The notes under the pieces are model-generated. The model was not told the DNA's origin. It saw only the letters and a list, made by a program, of their open reading frames with translations, and ran no database searches. Shown here one piece after another: positions 1 through 8,341 of a DNA stretch of 64,000 bases (the first letter of the stretch is position 1; the number at the start of each line of letters is the position of its first letter). The stretch spans positions 744,001 to 808,000 of the forward strand of contig NZ_CP050022.2 in assembly GCF_011602485.2 (NCBI RefSeq), read 5' to 3'. The stretch comes from Bradyrhizobium sp. 1(2017). Lineage in GTDB: Bacteria > Pseudomonadota > Alphaproteobacteria > Rhizobiales > Xanthobacteraceae. The position numbers and the translations under genes were made by a program.

Positions 1-126
1 ATCACGCCAGCAACTCTCGCGCAGGGGATTGAACGGGTTTCCTACCAAATAAGAGTGGAGGAATGCCTGCCCTTCGAGACAGACCTGGATAAGGCCATGG
101 AGCAGGTAGTTGGTAAACGAATCTGA
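1..126 (+). CDS. C-terminal tail of an upstream gene, product unrecognised (partial)
   Basis: Frame 1 is open from the first base to a TGA at 124-126, giving the last 41 residues of a protein that starts outside the window. The tail overlaps the start of the AIPR gene by 17 bases, which indicates translational coupling in one operon. No domain can be recognised in so short a piece. In known restriction-modification-linked clusters with AIPR, Vsr and a C5 methyltransferase, the gene before AIPR is often a PD-(D/E)XK (DUF4420-type) protein; that identity is only a guess from context. Confidence 0.55.
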   Translation: MTPATLAQGIERVSYQIRVEECLPFETDLDKAMEQVVGKRI

Positions 127-2425
127 TATTGCGACCGCGTACAAGGAATTTTGGGAAGACGTCTTTCTGGAAGCGGACTCCTCAGCGAGTCCCCAGCCGG
201 AGGCGTTCTTCAATCTCTATTCGCGTCTTGCAACCCTTACAGGCGAGTGCACCGACCTGACCTACTCGCCGGCAAAGAAGGAGGGACGGGGCGGTTATCA
301 GGTGGATGGGTACGCGCTCGAGACTGAGACGGGCGAGCTCTATCTTGCAGTCTGCGATCTCAGAAGCAGCACCGAAGTCGAGTCGTTGAATGCCGGCCAA
401 ATCGAGGTTCTAATACAGCGGGTGAGGTCCTTTCTCGAGCGGGCGATCAAGCCGGAGTTCATTCAGGAGCTTGAGGAGACCAGTCCCGCATTCGAGGCGG
501 CCTATCCTGTCTACTCGAACTACCGAGCGATCAGGCGCATTCGCATCGTCATCTTTTCCAATGCGCGGCTGGCTACCCGACGACCTCCTGAGGCAACGGG
601 GGAGATCATCGGACATCCGGCCGTGTTCAGTGTGCTTGATCTCGCTCGGTACGATGGAATCAAGAAGTCCAAGGGGCAGATCGAGCCGATTGAAATAGAC
701 CTCGCCGAACTCAACGGTTCACCGCTTCCCTGCCTCAAGGCGCACACCGATGCCGGCGACTATTCTGCGTTCTTGGTCGCGATGCCCGGGCCGCTGCTGG
801 CGAAAATATACAGCCTTTATGGGCCACGTCTGCTTGAACAGAATGTGCGAACATTTCTTCAGGCAAAGACGAAGGTCAATCGCGGAATCATTGAAACCAT
901 TGTCTCTAACCCGAGGAGATTTTTTGCCTACAACAACGGCATTACGGCTACCGCTTCCAGTCTTGAAACAAATAGGCTGGATGATGGCTCGCTCGCAATT
1001 CAATCAATAAGAAACTTGCAGATCGTCAACGGCGGGCAGACGACGGCATCGATACTTTACGCAAAGGATAGATCGGGCGCGGATCTTCAGGATATCTGGG
1101 TGCCGATGAAGCTTTCGGTTGTGGCGCCCGAGTACTTAGAGGAAATGGTACCGAAGATTTCCCGATACGCGAACACGCAGAACAAGATCAACGAGGCTGA
1201 TTTCTTCTCCAGTCATCCGTTCCACTTAAAGCTCGAACAGATATCAAGACGACTTATGGCCCCGCCGAAGCCAGGCTTCCTTTCTGGTTCAAAGTGGTTC
1301 TACGAACGTGCGCGCGGGCAGTACAATGACCAGCTTGCCTACGGAACGCCTGCTGCGCGAACCAAGTTCGAGCATGAGTATCCAAAGGATCAAAGGATCG
1401 ACAAGACCGAATTGGGCAAGTTCGAGTTGACGTTCCAGTGTCAGCCGAACGTCGTCAGCTTGGGCGAGCAGAAATGCTTCATCGAATTCGCCGAACATAT
1501 CGGAAAGAAATGGGAGGAAAACGAGGCGTCGTTCGATGACGAGTGGTTCAAGAGAGCCGCGGCAAGAGCCCTCGTGTTTCGCTGGACGGATCGGATGGTC
1601 GCGACCTCGGATTGGTACAGGTCGGACCGGGGCTTCAAGGCGCAGATCGTCACATATTCGATAGCCTGGCTCGTCTCCTACCTCGCGCGCGTTCGCAAGT
1701 CGGAGATCTCGCTTGAAATGATCTGGAACACCCAGACCATATCGGAAGAGCTCGGTCAGGGTCTGCTTGAAGTCGCCCGGCAGGTAGCAAGAAAGATCAA
1801 GGACACGCCTCCCAACGTCAAGAATATAGGCGAATACTGCAAGCAGGAGGCATGCTGGAGTGCTATTCAGAGCGCTCACTTCATCGTTCCCCAACAGCTT
1901 GGCCCGGAAGTCAGACGTGTTGGAGGATCGAATGGTGCTGAGACGGCCGCCATTCTCGAGACGCGCGCCTCGCGGATCTCGGCGGCTAATGTCGAGCGTG
2001 ATGATCTGATTCTAAGTCTTCGTCAGCTGATGGATGGGAGCGCGAGAGATCGCGACGATCTGATTGGAGAGCTCGCTAGGCTATCCGGATACGAGCGTAC
2101 CGGCTCCCGCGTCAGGGAGGAGATGACGAACGTCATTCGCACCGCCGTTCGCCGTGGTATCCTGAAGAGCAATGGCGAACAGATCACGATCGGGGCACGC
2201 ACTATCTCCGACTACGACCGGGAGTTTCTGAAGGACCAGTTCCTGGCCTCGATGCAGGGAAGAAGCTGGACGGAGAGGTCGGAAAGCATCCGCATGTTTG
2301 CTCGGTGGCTGGGCTTTCGTCGAACCGGGCCCTATATCGAGGACGCCGCCAAGTCACTGATCAACGGTCTAATCCGGGAGGACAGGTTGGAGAGCGACGG
2401 TTCGGAAATTCGGCGCCGAGGTTGA
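110..2425 (+). CDS. AIPR-family protein (abortive infection/phage resistance)
   Basis: A 771-residue protein of the AIPR family (PF10592), first linked to abortive phage infection and usually found beside restriction-modification genes. The family hallmark is visible around residues 268-312: an FFAYNNGITATA segment followed by QIVNGGQTTASI. The rest is an N-terminal domain of about 250 residues and a long C-terminal region. The chosen start is TTG at 110, preceded by GGAG at 99-102, and it overlaps the upstream stop codon by 17 bases. The gene converges on the methyltransferase with only 7 bases between the stops. Biochemical activity of AIPR proteins is poorly defined; nuclease or nucleic-acid-sensing roles have been proposed. 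The family call is firm and the function is inferred from context. Confidence 0.87.
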   Translation: MVNESDIATAYKEFWEDVFLEADSSASPQPEAFFNLYSRLATLTGECTDLTYSPAKKEGRGGYQVDGYALETETGELYLAVCDLRSSTEVESLNAGQIEVLIQRVRSFLERAIKPEFIQELEETSPAFEAAYPVYSNYRAIRRIRIVIFSNARLATRRPPEATGEIIGHPAVFSVLDLARYDGIKKSKGQIEPIEIDLAELNGSPLPCLKAHTDAGDYSAFLVAMPGPLLAKIYSLYGPRLLEQNVRTFLQAKTKVNRGIIETIVSNPRRFFAYNNGITATASSLETNRLDDGSLAIQSIRNLQIVNGGQTTASILYAKDRSGADLQDIWVPMKLSVVAPEYLEEMVPKISRYANTQNKINEADFFSSHPFHLKLEQISRRLMAPPKPGFLSGSKWFYERARGQYNDQLAYGTPAARTKFEHEYPKDQRIDKTELGKFELTFQCQPNVVSLGEQKCFIEFAEHIGKKWEENEASFDDEWFKRAAARALVFRWTDRMVATSDWYRSDRGFKAQIVTYSIAWLVSYLARVRKSEISLEMIWNTQTISEELGQGLLEVARQVARKIKDTPPNVKNIGEYCKQEACWSAIQSAHFIVPQQLGPEVRRVGGSNGAETAAILETRASRISAANVERDDLILSLRQLMDGSARDRDDLIGELARLSGYERTGSRVREEMTNVIRTAVRRGILKSNGEQITIGARTISDYDREFLKDQFLASMQGRSWTERSESIRMFARWLGFRRTGPYIEDAAKSLINGLIREDRLESDGSEIRRRG

Positions 2426-2432
2426 TCGTAGT

Positions 2433-3995
2433 CTAAGTCGCCTTCTTAACGACATTGGCTACAACCTCGGCAATCTGCAGGGCTAAGTAGGGAGGCACTG
2501 CATTGCCGACCTGAACGTACTGTTGCGTTCGATTGCCCGTGAAATAGTAGTTATCCGGAAATGTCTGAAGTCGCGCAGCCTCCCTCACCGTAAGGCTGCG
2601 GCACTGGAGCGGATCCGGATGAATAAAGTAGTGACCGTCCTTTGCGATGTGACTTGTGATAGTGCTCGACGGCCGATCGTCGAGCTGAACCCTGAAGCGG
2701 TCCGAGAATTTTCCAGTCTTCCAGTTGCGGTGTGATGGCGAGAGGCTCGCTGGGAAATCTGACGCTTTCGGTGATCGGCCACGAACCGCGCCAAAAATCG
2801 CAGAGAAGAGATACCGCGTGAGATCCGCGGGCATATGCGTGCGCGTCTCACTGTTGGGGGCGGCTTCTATTTTTGAGTCGAGTAGCCACCTTCTCAATCT
2901 TGGGGCAGCTGTACTCCCGATTGATGGCGGTTCGGAGGCGACTCGATGAAGTTTAGAAGCTGTATCTCGAAATCGCGCCTGAATCTTCTTAGCGCGATCA
3001 GCAATGTCCGTCAGGTCATGGTTTGAGTCCGACAGCTTCACAATTCTGGAAAGCGACGAGGAGACTTCACTGACCCATCGATCATGGCTGTCATTTTTGC
3101 TGAGACCGCTGCGTAATCTCGGCATACCAGAAAGTACGCTGCGCACGATCTGCGGATCTGGCGGAGACTTGGACGTGTGGTCATCTGCGGTCAGATCGAT
3201 AGCGTCCTGCACTTCGATATCTGCTCGGACTCCGATCACTATTACGCGGTGACGGGCCTGAGGGACTCCGAACTCTTCGGCGCGGACTACGAACGATCGG
3301 TGATGACTAGGGACTGCAAGCGTCATTCGGCCCTCGGCGGTCGATGACAGCGCAAAGAGCCGATAGCTGTTTTTGCGTCCTCCGGCATCCCGCAGGTCTG
3401 AAAGGACGAGGTCGAAGATCTCCTTGCCATCGACGGATGATGAGATCATCCCCTTGACGTTTTCCATTACGAATACAGCCGGCTGAAGCTGGTGGATGAC
3501 CTCTATGTATTCTCGATAGAGAAAGTGTCTCAGGTCGTTGCGAGCCTTGTATCCCTTGATTCCTCGGTTCCGGGCGCGCCCAACGAGCGAATACGCTTGG
3601 CATGGAGGCCCGCCGATCAGAACTGACCTTGTCGACGCGGTTTTCCGAAGTTCAGTCAGCCGCGGCCTCAACACGGCTTTTGCTGTTGATGTACCAAGTT
3701 CGAGCCGAAGAGCCTCGTGGCATGCGGCTTCCCATTCCTTCGGATAGAGGTGCCCCCAGTCGGGCGACGAGGTCGCGCCGTTGATGAACGAATAATACTC
3801 CTTTGGAAACTTTTGACCAAACTGCCGCAGGAAGCTGCGCAGACGGAGGGTCTCAAAAGCCGAGGGCTCCTTCTCGACCGAAAGCGCAATTGCAAATGGG
3901 TGCTGGCCACGGCTGTCGCAGAACGCCGAAAATCCCTCTCCTAAGCCACCGGGACCGGCAAATAGATCGACAACCGGAAACGCTGGTTTCATCAA
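2433..3995 (-). CDS. DNA (cytosine-5-)-methyltransferase
   Basis: A 520-residue C5-cytosine methyltransferase that transfers a methyl group from SAM to cytosine in a specific DNA site. The motifs are in canonical order. Motif I is VVDLFAGPGG at residues 8-17. Motif IV is GGPPCQAYS with catalytic Cys132. Motif VI is the ENV in VMENVKGM, motif VIII is QARHRVIVIG, and motifs IX/X lie near the C-terminus (REAARLQTFPDNY and VQVGNAVPP). The roughly 160 residues between motifs VIII and IX are the target recognition domain, so the recognised sequence cannot be read directly. The gene lies 9 bases downstream of vsr on the same strand and forms an operon with it. No dedicated restriction endonuclease is visible in the window. 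Confidence 0.95.
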   Translation of the reverse strand: MMKPAFPVVDLFAGPGGLGEGFSAFCDSRGQHPFAIALSVEKEPSAFETLRLRSFLRQFGQKFPKEYYSFINGATSSPDWGHLYPKEWEAACHEALRLELGTSTAKAVLRPRLTELRKTASTRSVLIGGPPCQAYSLVGRARNRGIKGYKARNDLRHFLYREYIEVIHQLQPAVFVMENVKGMISSSVDGKEIFDLVLSDLRDAGGRKNSYRLFALSSTAEGRMTLAVPSHHRSFVVRAEEFGVPQARHRVIVIGVRADIEVQDAIDLTADDHTSKSPPDPQIVRSVLSGMPRLRSGLSKNDSHDRWVSEVSSSLSRIVKLSDSNHDLTDIADRAKKIQARFRDTASKLHRVASEPPSIGSTAAPRLRRWLLDSKIEAAPNSETRTHMPADLTRYLFSAIFGAVRGRSPKASDFPASLSPSHRNWKTGKFSDRFRVQLDDRPSSTITSHIAKDGHYFIHPDPLQCRSLTVREAARLQTFPDNYYFTGNRTQQYVQVGNAVPPYLALQIAEVVANVVKKAT

Positions 3996-4004
3996 GGTGC
4001 GATC

Positions 4005-4517
4005 TCAGTTCTTCGATCTGGTGTTACGACGGCGAGGGATTGCCTTGGGGATCTGAAGGTGCCGCTTTTGGGAGGCGATCGCCTGCTGAAGCAGGCGCGG
4101 TAGCCCAGATTTGCCTTGCGCATCGGCCTTCACGCTACATTCCCAGACAACCAAGGTCCTCCAGCCCGCCTCGTCGAGTTGCCCGAGCGCTTCCATGTCC
4201 CGCCGAATGTTATTCTGAAATTTGGCCTGCCAAAAGGGCGCATTGGTCTTGGGCGTTGTCGCAAAACGGCAACCTGGATGCCTATGCCAGAAGCAGCCGT
4301 GAACCAGTATCGCCAGCCTGTGTCGCGGCAGCACGATATCAGGTTTGCCTGGCAAGTCGCGACGGTGAATCCTAAAGCGGAATCCTAATGTATGAAGCAT
4401 CCTCCTGACAGCCCGCTCCGGCGCAGTATTCTTGCCTTTGATCGATGCCATCATGCGACTGCGTGTCGCCGGCGCGATCTTTTCAACCATCGACCTTCTC
4501 TGATCTGCTCTTTGCAA
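4005..4517 (-). CDS. vsr: Very short patch repair (Vsr) DNA mismatch endonuclease
   Basis: Vsr nicks DNA 5' of the T in T:G mismatches produced by deamination of 5-methylcytosine, protecting sites methylated by its partner enzyme. The family signature is clear: RSRMMASIKGKNTAPE, then the catalytic block with GKPDIVLPR (active-site Asp) and LVHGCFWHRHPGC (metal and catalytic His), then VVWECSVK. The full frame gives 170 residues. An alternative start at 4490 removes nine residues and gives a product beginning MVEKIAP, closer to usual Vsr N-termini. It is cotranscribed with the methyltransferase 9 bases downstream, so its target is probably that enzyme's methylated site. Confidence 0.94.
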   Translation of the reverse strand: MQRADQRRSMVEKIAPATRSRMMASIKGKNTAPERAVRRMLHTLGFRFRIHRRDLPGKPDIVLPRHRLAILVHGCFWHRHPGCRFATTPKTNAPFWQAKFQNNIRRDMEALGQLDEAGWRTLVVWECSVKADAQGKSGLPRLLQQAIASQKRHLQIPKAIPRRRNTRSKN

Positions 4518-4650
4518 CTCCGCCGACTGTTAACTGGTTCGTGGCATTTCGTACAGGTCCTAGACATTCAGGCCTGACCGGCCAGTTTCCGATAGACCGT
4601 CGTTTGGCCTCCATCTCTCACACGTATTCGCAGGGACGCGGGTGCGGCAT

Positions 4651-5376
4651 TCAGCCCCTCATCACGATCGCTTCGGCGCGATCTTTGGCCTCCTCGACGT
4701 TCATCCTGGCTTCGAATAGGTAGCCGTAGATATCGAAGGTTTGAATGATCGATGCGTGGCCCATCATCGCTTGAATACGCTTAGGTGAAAAATCGGCCTC
4801 GATCCAGAGCGCGGCGCAAAAGTGCCGCAAGGCATGCATGCCGAATTTCGCAACAAGCTTGCTGCCTTGCTTACCTTTGTCGTTGACGACCTTCTGCTTG
4901 GTGACCCCAGCTTCGATCTGTGCCAAGCGAAGGAACCGATTCATCAGGTTGGCGTGATTTTGCACCGTCCCTCGAGATGTCGCGAACACTAGACCGAGAT
5001 CGCTCCTTGGACACCTTAGCTTCCATTCTTTAAGAGCCTTCTCGGTGGTGGCGTTCATGACGATGTCGCGTGTCCCGGCGTCAGACTTCGGCTGAGCGAC
5101 GATTCCCCACCGGTCGGCGCGCTTGGTGATCGTGATCAAGCCCTTCTTGAAGTCGACGTCGGCCCAGCATAGGGCGCGCAGCTCGGATCCTCGCAGACCA
5201 CAGAAAATCAGCACGAAGAGCATGGCCAAGTAGTCGGCCCACTTCTCCGCCGTGGTTTCGATGAGGGCCTTCACCTCCTCCACCGAGGGCATCGGTGGGC
5301 GCTTCTTCTTCTTTTTGTGCTTGTACGGCGTCAAGGAGACGACGTTCTTGATGACCCATCCTTTCGTCTGGGCGTA
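4651..5376 (-). pseudogene. 5'-truncated tyrosine recombinase/integrase (catalytic domain only)
   Basis: This is the catalytic domain of a phage-type integrase that has lost its N-terminal arm-binding and core-binding domains. All catalytic residues are visible: Arg in CGLRGSELRALCW, the HxxRH box in HALRHFCA, the second His in MMGHASI, and Tyr in FDIYGYLF. The frame stays open upstream to 5634. However, from about 5376 that extension is only the antisense of a metallophosphoesterase fragment and is rich in Arg and Ser, so it is not integrase sequence. The gene lies upstream of vsr on the same strand. A broken integrase at this point marks the edge of a rearranged mobile island. Confidence 0.82.
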
Positions 5377-5576
5377 CGATCGCCGACGATCTGTTGGGCA
5401 ACCCGTCGCACAGTGGCGACGGGCTTGTCCCGCGCGTCGACTATTGGTTTCACGGGCACGTCCACGCGCCGACCGATTACCGGATCGGCACGACCCGCGT
5501 GGTCTGCAACCCGCATGGTTACGCCGACGAGGTGCCCGGATTCGATCCGCGCCTGATTTTCGATATCGAGTCGTGA
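5377..5576 (+). pseudogene. 5'-truncated metallophosphoesterase (C-terminal fragment)
   Basis: The reading frame ending at the TGA at 5574-5576 encodes a calcineurin-like phosphoesterase C-terminus. It contains DYWFHGHVHAPTDYRIG, whose GHVH is the last metal-binding motif, followed by TRVVCNPHGY and a typical closing segment. The N-terminal two thirds, including the DxH, GD and GNHE motifs, are absent. To the left, coding potential switches to the opposite-strand integrase. This is therefore a remnant joined to another remnant. It lies 29 bases upstream of the AAA+ protease gene, so an intact copy may once have been the first gene of that operon. Confidence 0.72.
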
Positions 5577-5605
5577 TCGTCGCAAGAGGAGCGAGTCTGG
5601 AGACA

Positions 5606-7564
5606 ATGCCGAACGACGAGCCCGAGAAGGTCACGGAGACCGACTTCGATCTAGAGGAGCTGGATGAACCCGTGGCCGGCGACGACAGCTACCTGAAGAG
5701 CAGTGCGCGTTTGGCCATCGCGGCTGCGGCCTTCGAGGGGGCGGTGTCGCCATCTGTTCGCCGAAAGATTGTGGCTCGAAAGAACCCGACCGCGGTTGTC
5801 ATCAGAGTGCCGACGCCGGCATGGATCGGGCCAATCGGAGCCTATTGGTCGAAACACTTCGGCGCTGCGTGGAAGCAAGTTCTGAGAGATGGTTCCGATA
5901 ACCGTCGCCATAGTGCGGACAAGGGATCGGACGAGGTCGCGCTCGAACTGACTGAGCGCTCCGTCGTGGGTATCGCCGCCGATGCAAGAATTCTTCCTGC
6001 TACCCTCGTTGCCGCGGCCGACTTTCGGATCAACATCGCGCTGCCGTCCGGCGAGCTCATGGCTGAGGCAGTCGCACGCTATCACGGCAAGCCGCACGAT
6101 TGCGACTTCTCGAAGATCTCAGTCCTCGGATTGGATTTTCCGGACATTCTTGCGAGCTTTCGTGCCAACTCGTCTCCCCGCGAAATCCGGAGACGCCTCG
6201 CCGCGATATCGGCCAAGACGAGCCTCGACAATGTGTCTCAATCGCTGCCGGATCTCAAGACGGCCGTCGAGTACGGAGAGGCGAGGCGATGGGCGCTGAA
6301 CCTAGCGCAGGATATCGAGGATTTTCGCGCTGGTAGGATCCCGTGGTCAGCTATCGATCGCGGCGCCGTCGTCTACTCAAAAGATCCGGGGCTCGGTAAG
6401 TCGCTTTGGGCCAGGATGGTCGCGGCGTCGTGCGGCATAAAAATCGTCGAATCCAACGTAGCGGACTGGGCATCGTCTGGATCTGGTTATCTTTCGGACG
6501 TGATTCGTGCCGAAAGGCAAGTCTTCGCCGCCGCACGTGCTCTGGCATTGCAGTCGCAAGCGCCCTGTCTGCTCTTTCTGGATGAAATCGACGCGATCCC
6601 GAATCGAGACAAGATGTCGGATCGGAATAGAGACTTTTGGACGGTCGTTCTGGGAGACGTACTTTCCAATTTAGACAATGGTCTTGCCGTGGACGGCGAC
6701 GGTTGGGATGAAGGGGAGAACAAGCGCGGACGGATCATAGTGATCGGCGCTACCAACCGCATTGCCGACCTGGATCCCGCACTGATGCGTCCTGGTCGGC
6801 TCGAAAGGGCCATCGAAATTAAGCGCCCCAACTACGATGGAACACTCAATATTCTTCGCTATCACGTGGCAGGAGACATCCCCGACGGCGATCTCGGCGA
6901 AATCGCCGTACTGATCGAGAACGCCACCGGTGCGGAAATCATGCAGTGTGTACGCGAGGCCCGCCGTCTCGCACGGCGGCGAAAGGGAACCTTGTCGTCG
7001 GCAGACTTGCGCGCAGCCGCGCTTCCTAGGAGCGATCTGGATCCGGAGACGCTCTGGCGCATCTGTATCCATGAAGCGGGACACGCGATCGGTACCCTGG
7101 CATCGAAAAGCGGTGCTGTGAAGCGATGCGTCGTTCGCGAGAATGGCGGTGGGCTGGGAGAGACGTTGATCGAGAACGTCGACCTAGTTCTGCCGACGAA
7201 AGACGACATAGAGAACCGCGCAGTCGCAGTTCTGTGCGGTCGGGCCGCAGAGGAAGCAGTATTCACGAAGGCTTCCTCGAATGCAGGTGGCGACTTGAAG
7301 AGCGACTTGGCGATCGCCACTCGCTTGGTGAGCAGTCTATATACGTCCGTGGGCTTGGGGGGATCGCTCGCCTACTTGGCCGATTCGAATGAGGTGGTCG
7401 AACTGCTTCGGAACGACCGCCTACTCAGGCTCAAGGTCGAAAAGCACCTCGCGGTCCTCCATCGACGAGCGCGCAACTTGATGCGGCGACATCGAGAGGC
7501 CGTGACGGCAGTCGCGGAGTCGGCGTCGTCTTCGGAACGGACTACGCCGGCATCCGCTTCGTAG
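5606..7564 (+). CDS. AAA+ ATPase with M41 (FtsH-like) zinc peptidase domain, soluble
   Basis: A 652-residue ATP-dependent protease. Residues 1-240 form an unrecognised N-terminal domain with no membrane segments, unlike FtsH. The AAA+ module follows: a slightly divergent Walker A (KDPGLGKS, Lys265), Walker B CLLFLDE (Asp326/Glu327), sensor 1 GATNR at 381-385, and arginine-finger region MRPGR at 394-398. The M41 peptidase carries HEAGH at 489-493 and the third zinc ligand Asp563 in GGDLKSD. The start at 5606 has GGAG close upstream. The frame is open further upstream but only through the antisense of the integrase remnant. The last 15 residues (Ser/Thr-rich) look unlike an M41 end and may reflect a rearrangement. 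It begins a three-gene operon. Its substrates are unknown; in context it may proteolyse an operon partner. Confidence 0.88.
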   Translation: MPNDEPEKVTETDFDLEELDEPVAGDDSYLKSSARLAIAAAAFEGAVSPSVRRKIVARKNPTAVVIRVPTPAWIGPIGAYWSKHFGAAWKQVLRDGSDNRRHSADKGSDEVALELTERSVVGIAADARILPATLVAAADFRINIALPSGELMAEAVARYHGKPHDCDFSKISVLGLDFPDILASFRANSSPREIRRRLAAISAKTSLDNVSQSLPDLKTAVEYGEARRWALNLAQDIEDFRAGRIPWSAIDRGAVVYSKDPGLGKSLWARMVAASCGIKIVESNVADWASSGSGYLSDVIRAERQVFAAARALALQSQAPCLLFLDEIDAIPNRDKMSDRNRDFWTVVLGDVLSNLDNGLAVDGDGWDEGENKRGRIIVIGATNRIADLDPALMRPGRLERAIEIKRPNYDGTLNILRYHVAGDIPDGDLGEIAVLIENATGAEIMQCVREARRLARRRKGTLSSADLRAAALPRSDLDPETLWRICIHEAGHAIGTLASKSGAVKRCVVRENGGGLGETLIENVDLVLPTKDDIENRAVAVLCGRAAEEAVFTKASSNAGGDLKSDLAIATRLVSSLYTSVGLGGSLAYLADSNEVVELLRNDRLLRLKVEKHLAVLHRRARNLMRRHREAVTAVAESASSSERTTPASAS

Positions 7565-7602
7565 AAAGCGCGCTGCTCGACGCCCGACGGGTCAAGGACA
7601 GG

Positions 7603-8337
7603 TTGGTCGACGTCGAAATCAAGAACTACGGGTCCAAGAAGGACATGCTCGACGACGTCAAGAAGTCGACGAAGGGGACGCGCGCTTCCAAGGTGATCGT
7701 CGTCTCTCCGGAGACCCCGTGGCGTCCGGAATGGGTCGTCGAGGCCGAGCGGGCCAGTCGCGTCCGCAAAGGCGAAGTGCGCTTGATCTTCGTCGGAGAT
7801 CCCGCGCATGCCGAGGAGTGGTCGAGAGATCGTACGGTGCTTCAGCGGGTGCTTCCCCAGATCAAGATCGTCAAATTGCGACCTTGGGCTAGATCCTACC
7901 TCGGCAGCCGCCTCGAATCGCTGCAACTTTCCGGCGATCTCGTCGATCGAATCTTCCGGGCCACGGGAGGGTGGTCCGAGATCGCAGGCCCGCTACTCTC
8001 GCGGATCGCCGAAGACGGCCGGCGCGCGCCGGACCTGGTCGAGCGCGAGAAGGAGACGGTCTTGTCGTCGACGGATCTCCTTGATCGGCTCGGCATTCCC
8101 CGTCAGCTGATTGGCTTCTACCGCGACCTGGCCGCATATGCCGACGGCTCGACCATCACGACCACGGACTTTCAGAGCCTCTGCACGTTCGACGGCCGCA
8201 ACATCTCGCCGCGAGTGGTGGGAATCTACAGCGACCTGCTTGGCATCATCTCCTTTCCTCCAGATCAATCGGGTCAGGGGATCCGCAAGGTCGATCTCAA
8301 CCCCCTGGTTCATGCCGCACTGCTTCGGCCGGAGTGA
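7603..8337 (+). CDS. C-terminal part of a P-loop/STAND-like ATPase, probably 5' truncated
   Basis: A 244-residue protein if it starts at TTG 7603, with AAGGA 4 bases upstream. It has beta strands typical of a P-loop ATPase core (KVIVVSPETPW, RLIFVGDPAH), then LRPWARSYLGSRL and an ATGGW segment like the lid of AAA/STAND ATPases, then a probable winged-helix region. No Walker A is present. The same frame stays open and protein-like to about 7520 (VVFGTDYAGIRF), overlapping the protease end, but contains no ATG, GTG or TTG. This suggests that a deletion or frameshift removed the N-terminal half. It sits 4 bases before the next gene. Product identity is inferred from fold-like features only. Confidence 0.55.
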   Translation: MVDVEIKNYGSKKDMLDDVKKSTKGTRASKVIVVSPETPWRPEWVVEAERASRVRKGEVRLIFVGDPAHAEEWSRDRTVLQRVLPQIKIVKLRPWARSYLGSRLESLQLSGDLVDRIFRATGGWSEIAGPLLSRIAEDGRRAPDLVEREKETVLSSTDLLDRLGIPRQLIGFYRDLAAYADGSTITTTDFQSLCTFDGRNISPRVVGIYSDLLGIISFPPDQSGQGIRKVDLNPLVHAALLRPE

Positions 8338-8341
8338 TTAG

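Noticed and set aside
5252..5605. N-terminal extension of the AAA+ protease
   Set aside because: The frame runs through the integrase and phosphoesterase remnants; ATG 5606 with GGAG is better supported.
5377..5634. N-terminal extension of the integrase
   Set aside because: Those codons are antisense to a recognisable metallophosphoesterase C-terminus and have no integrase-like features.
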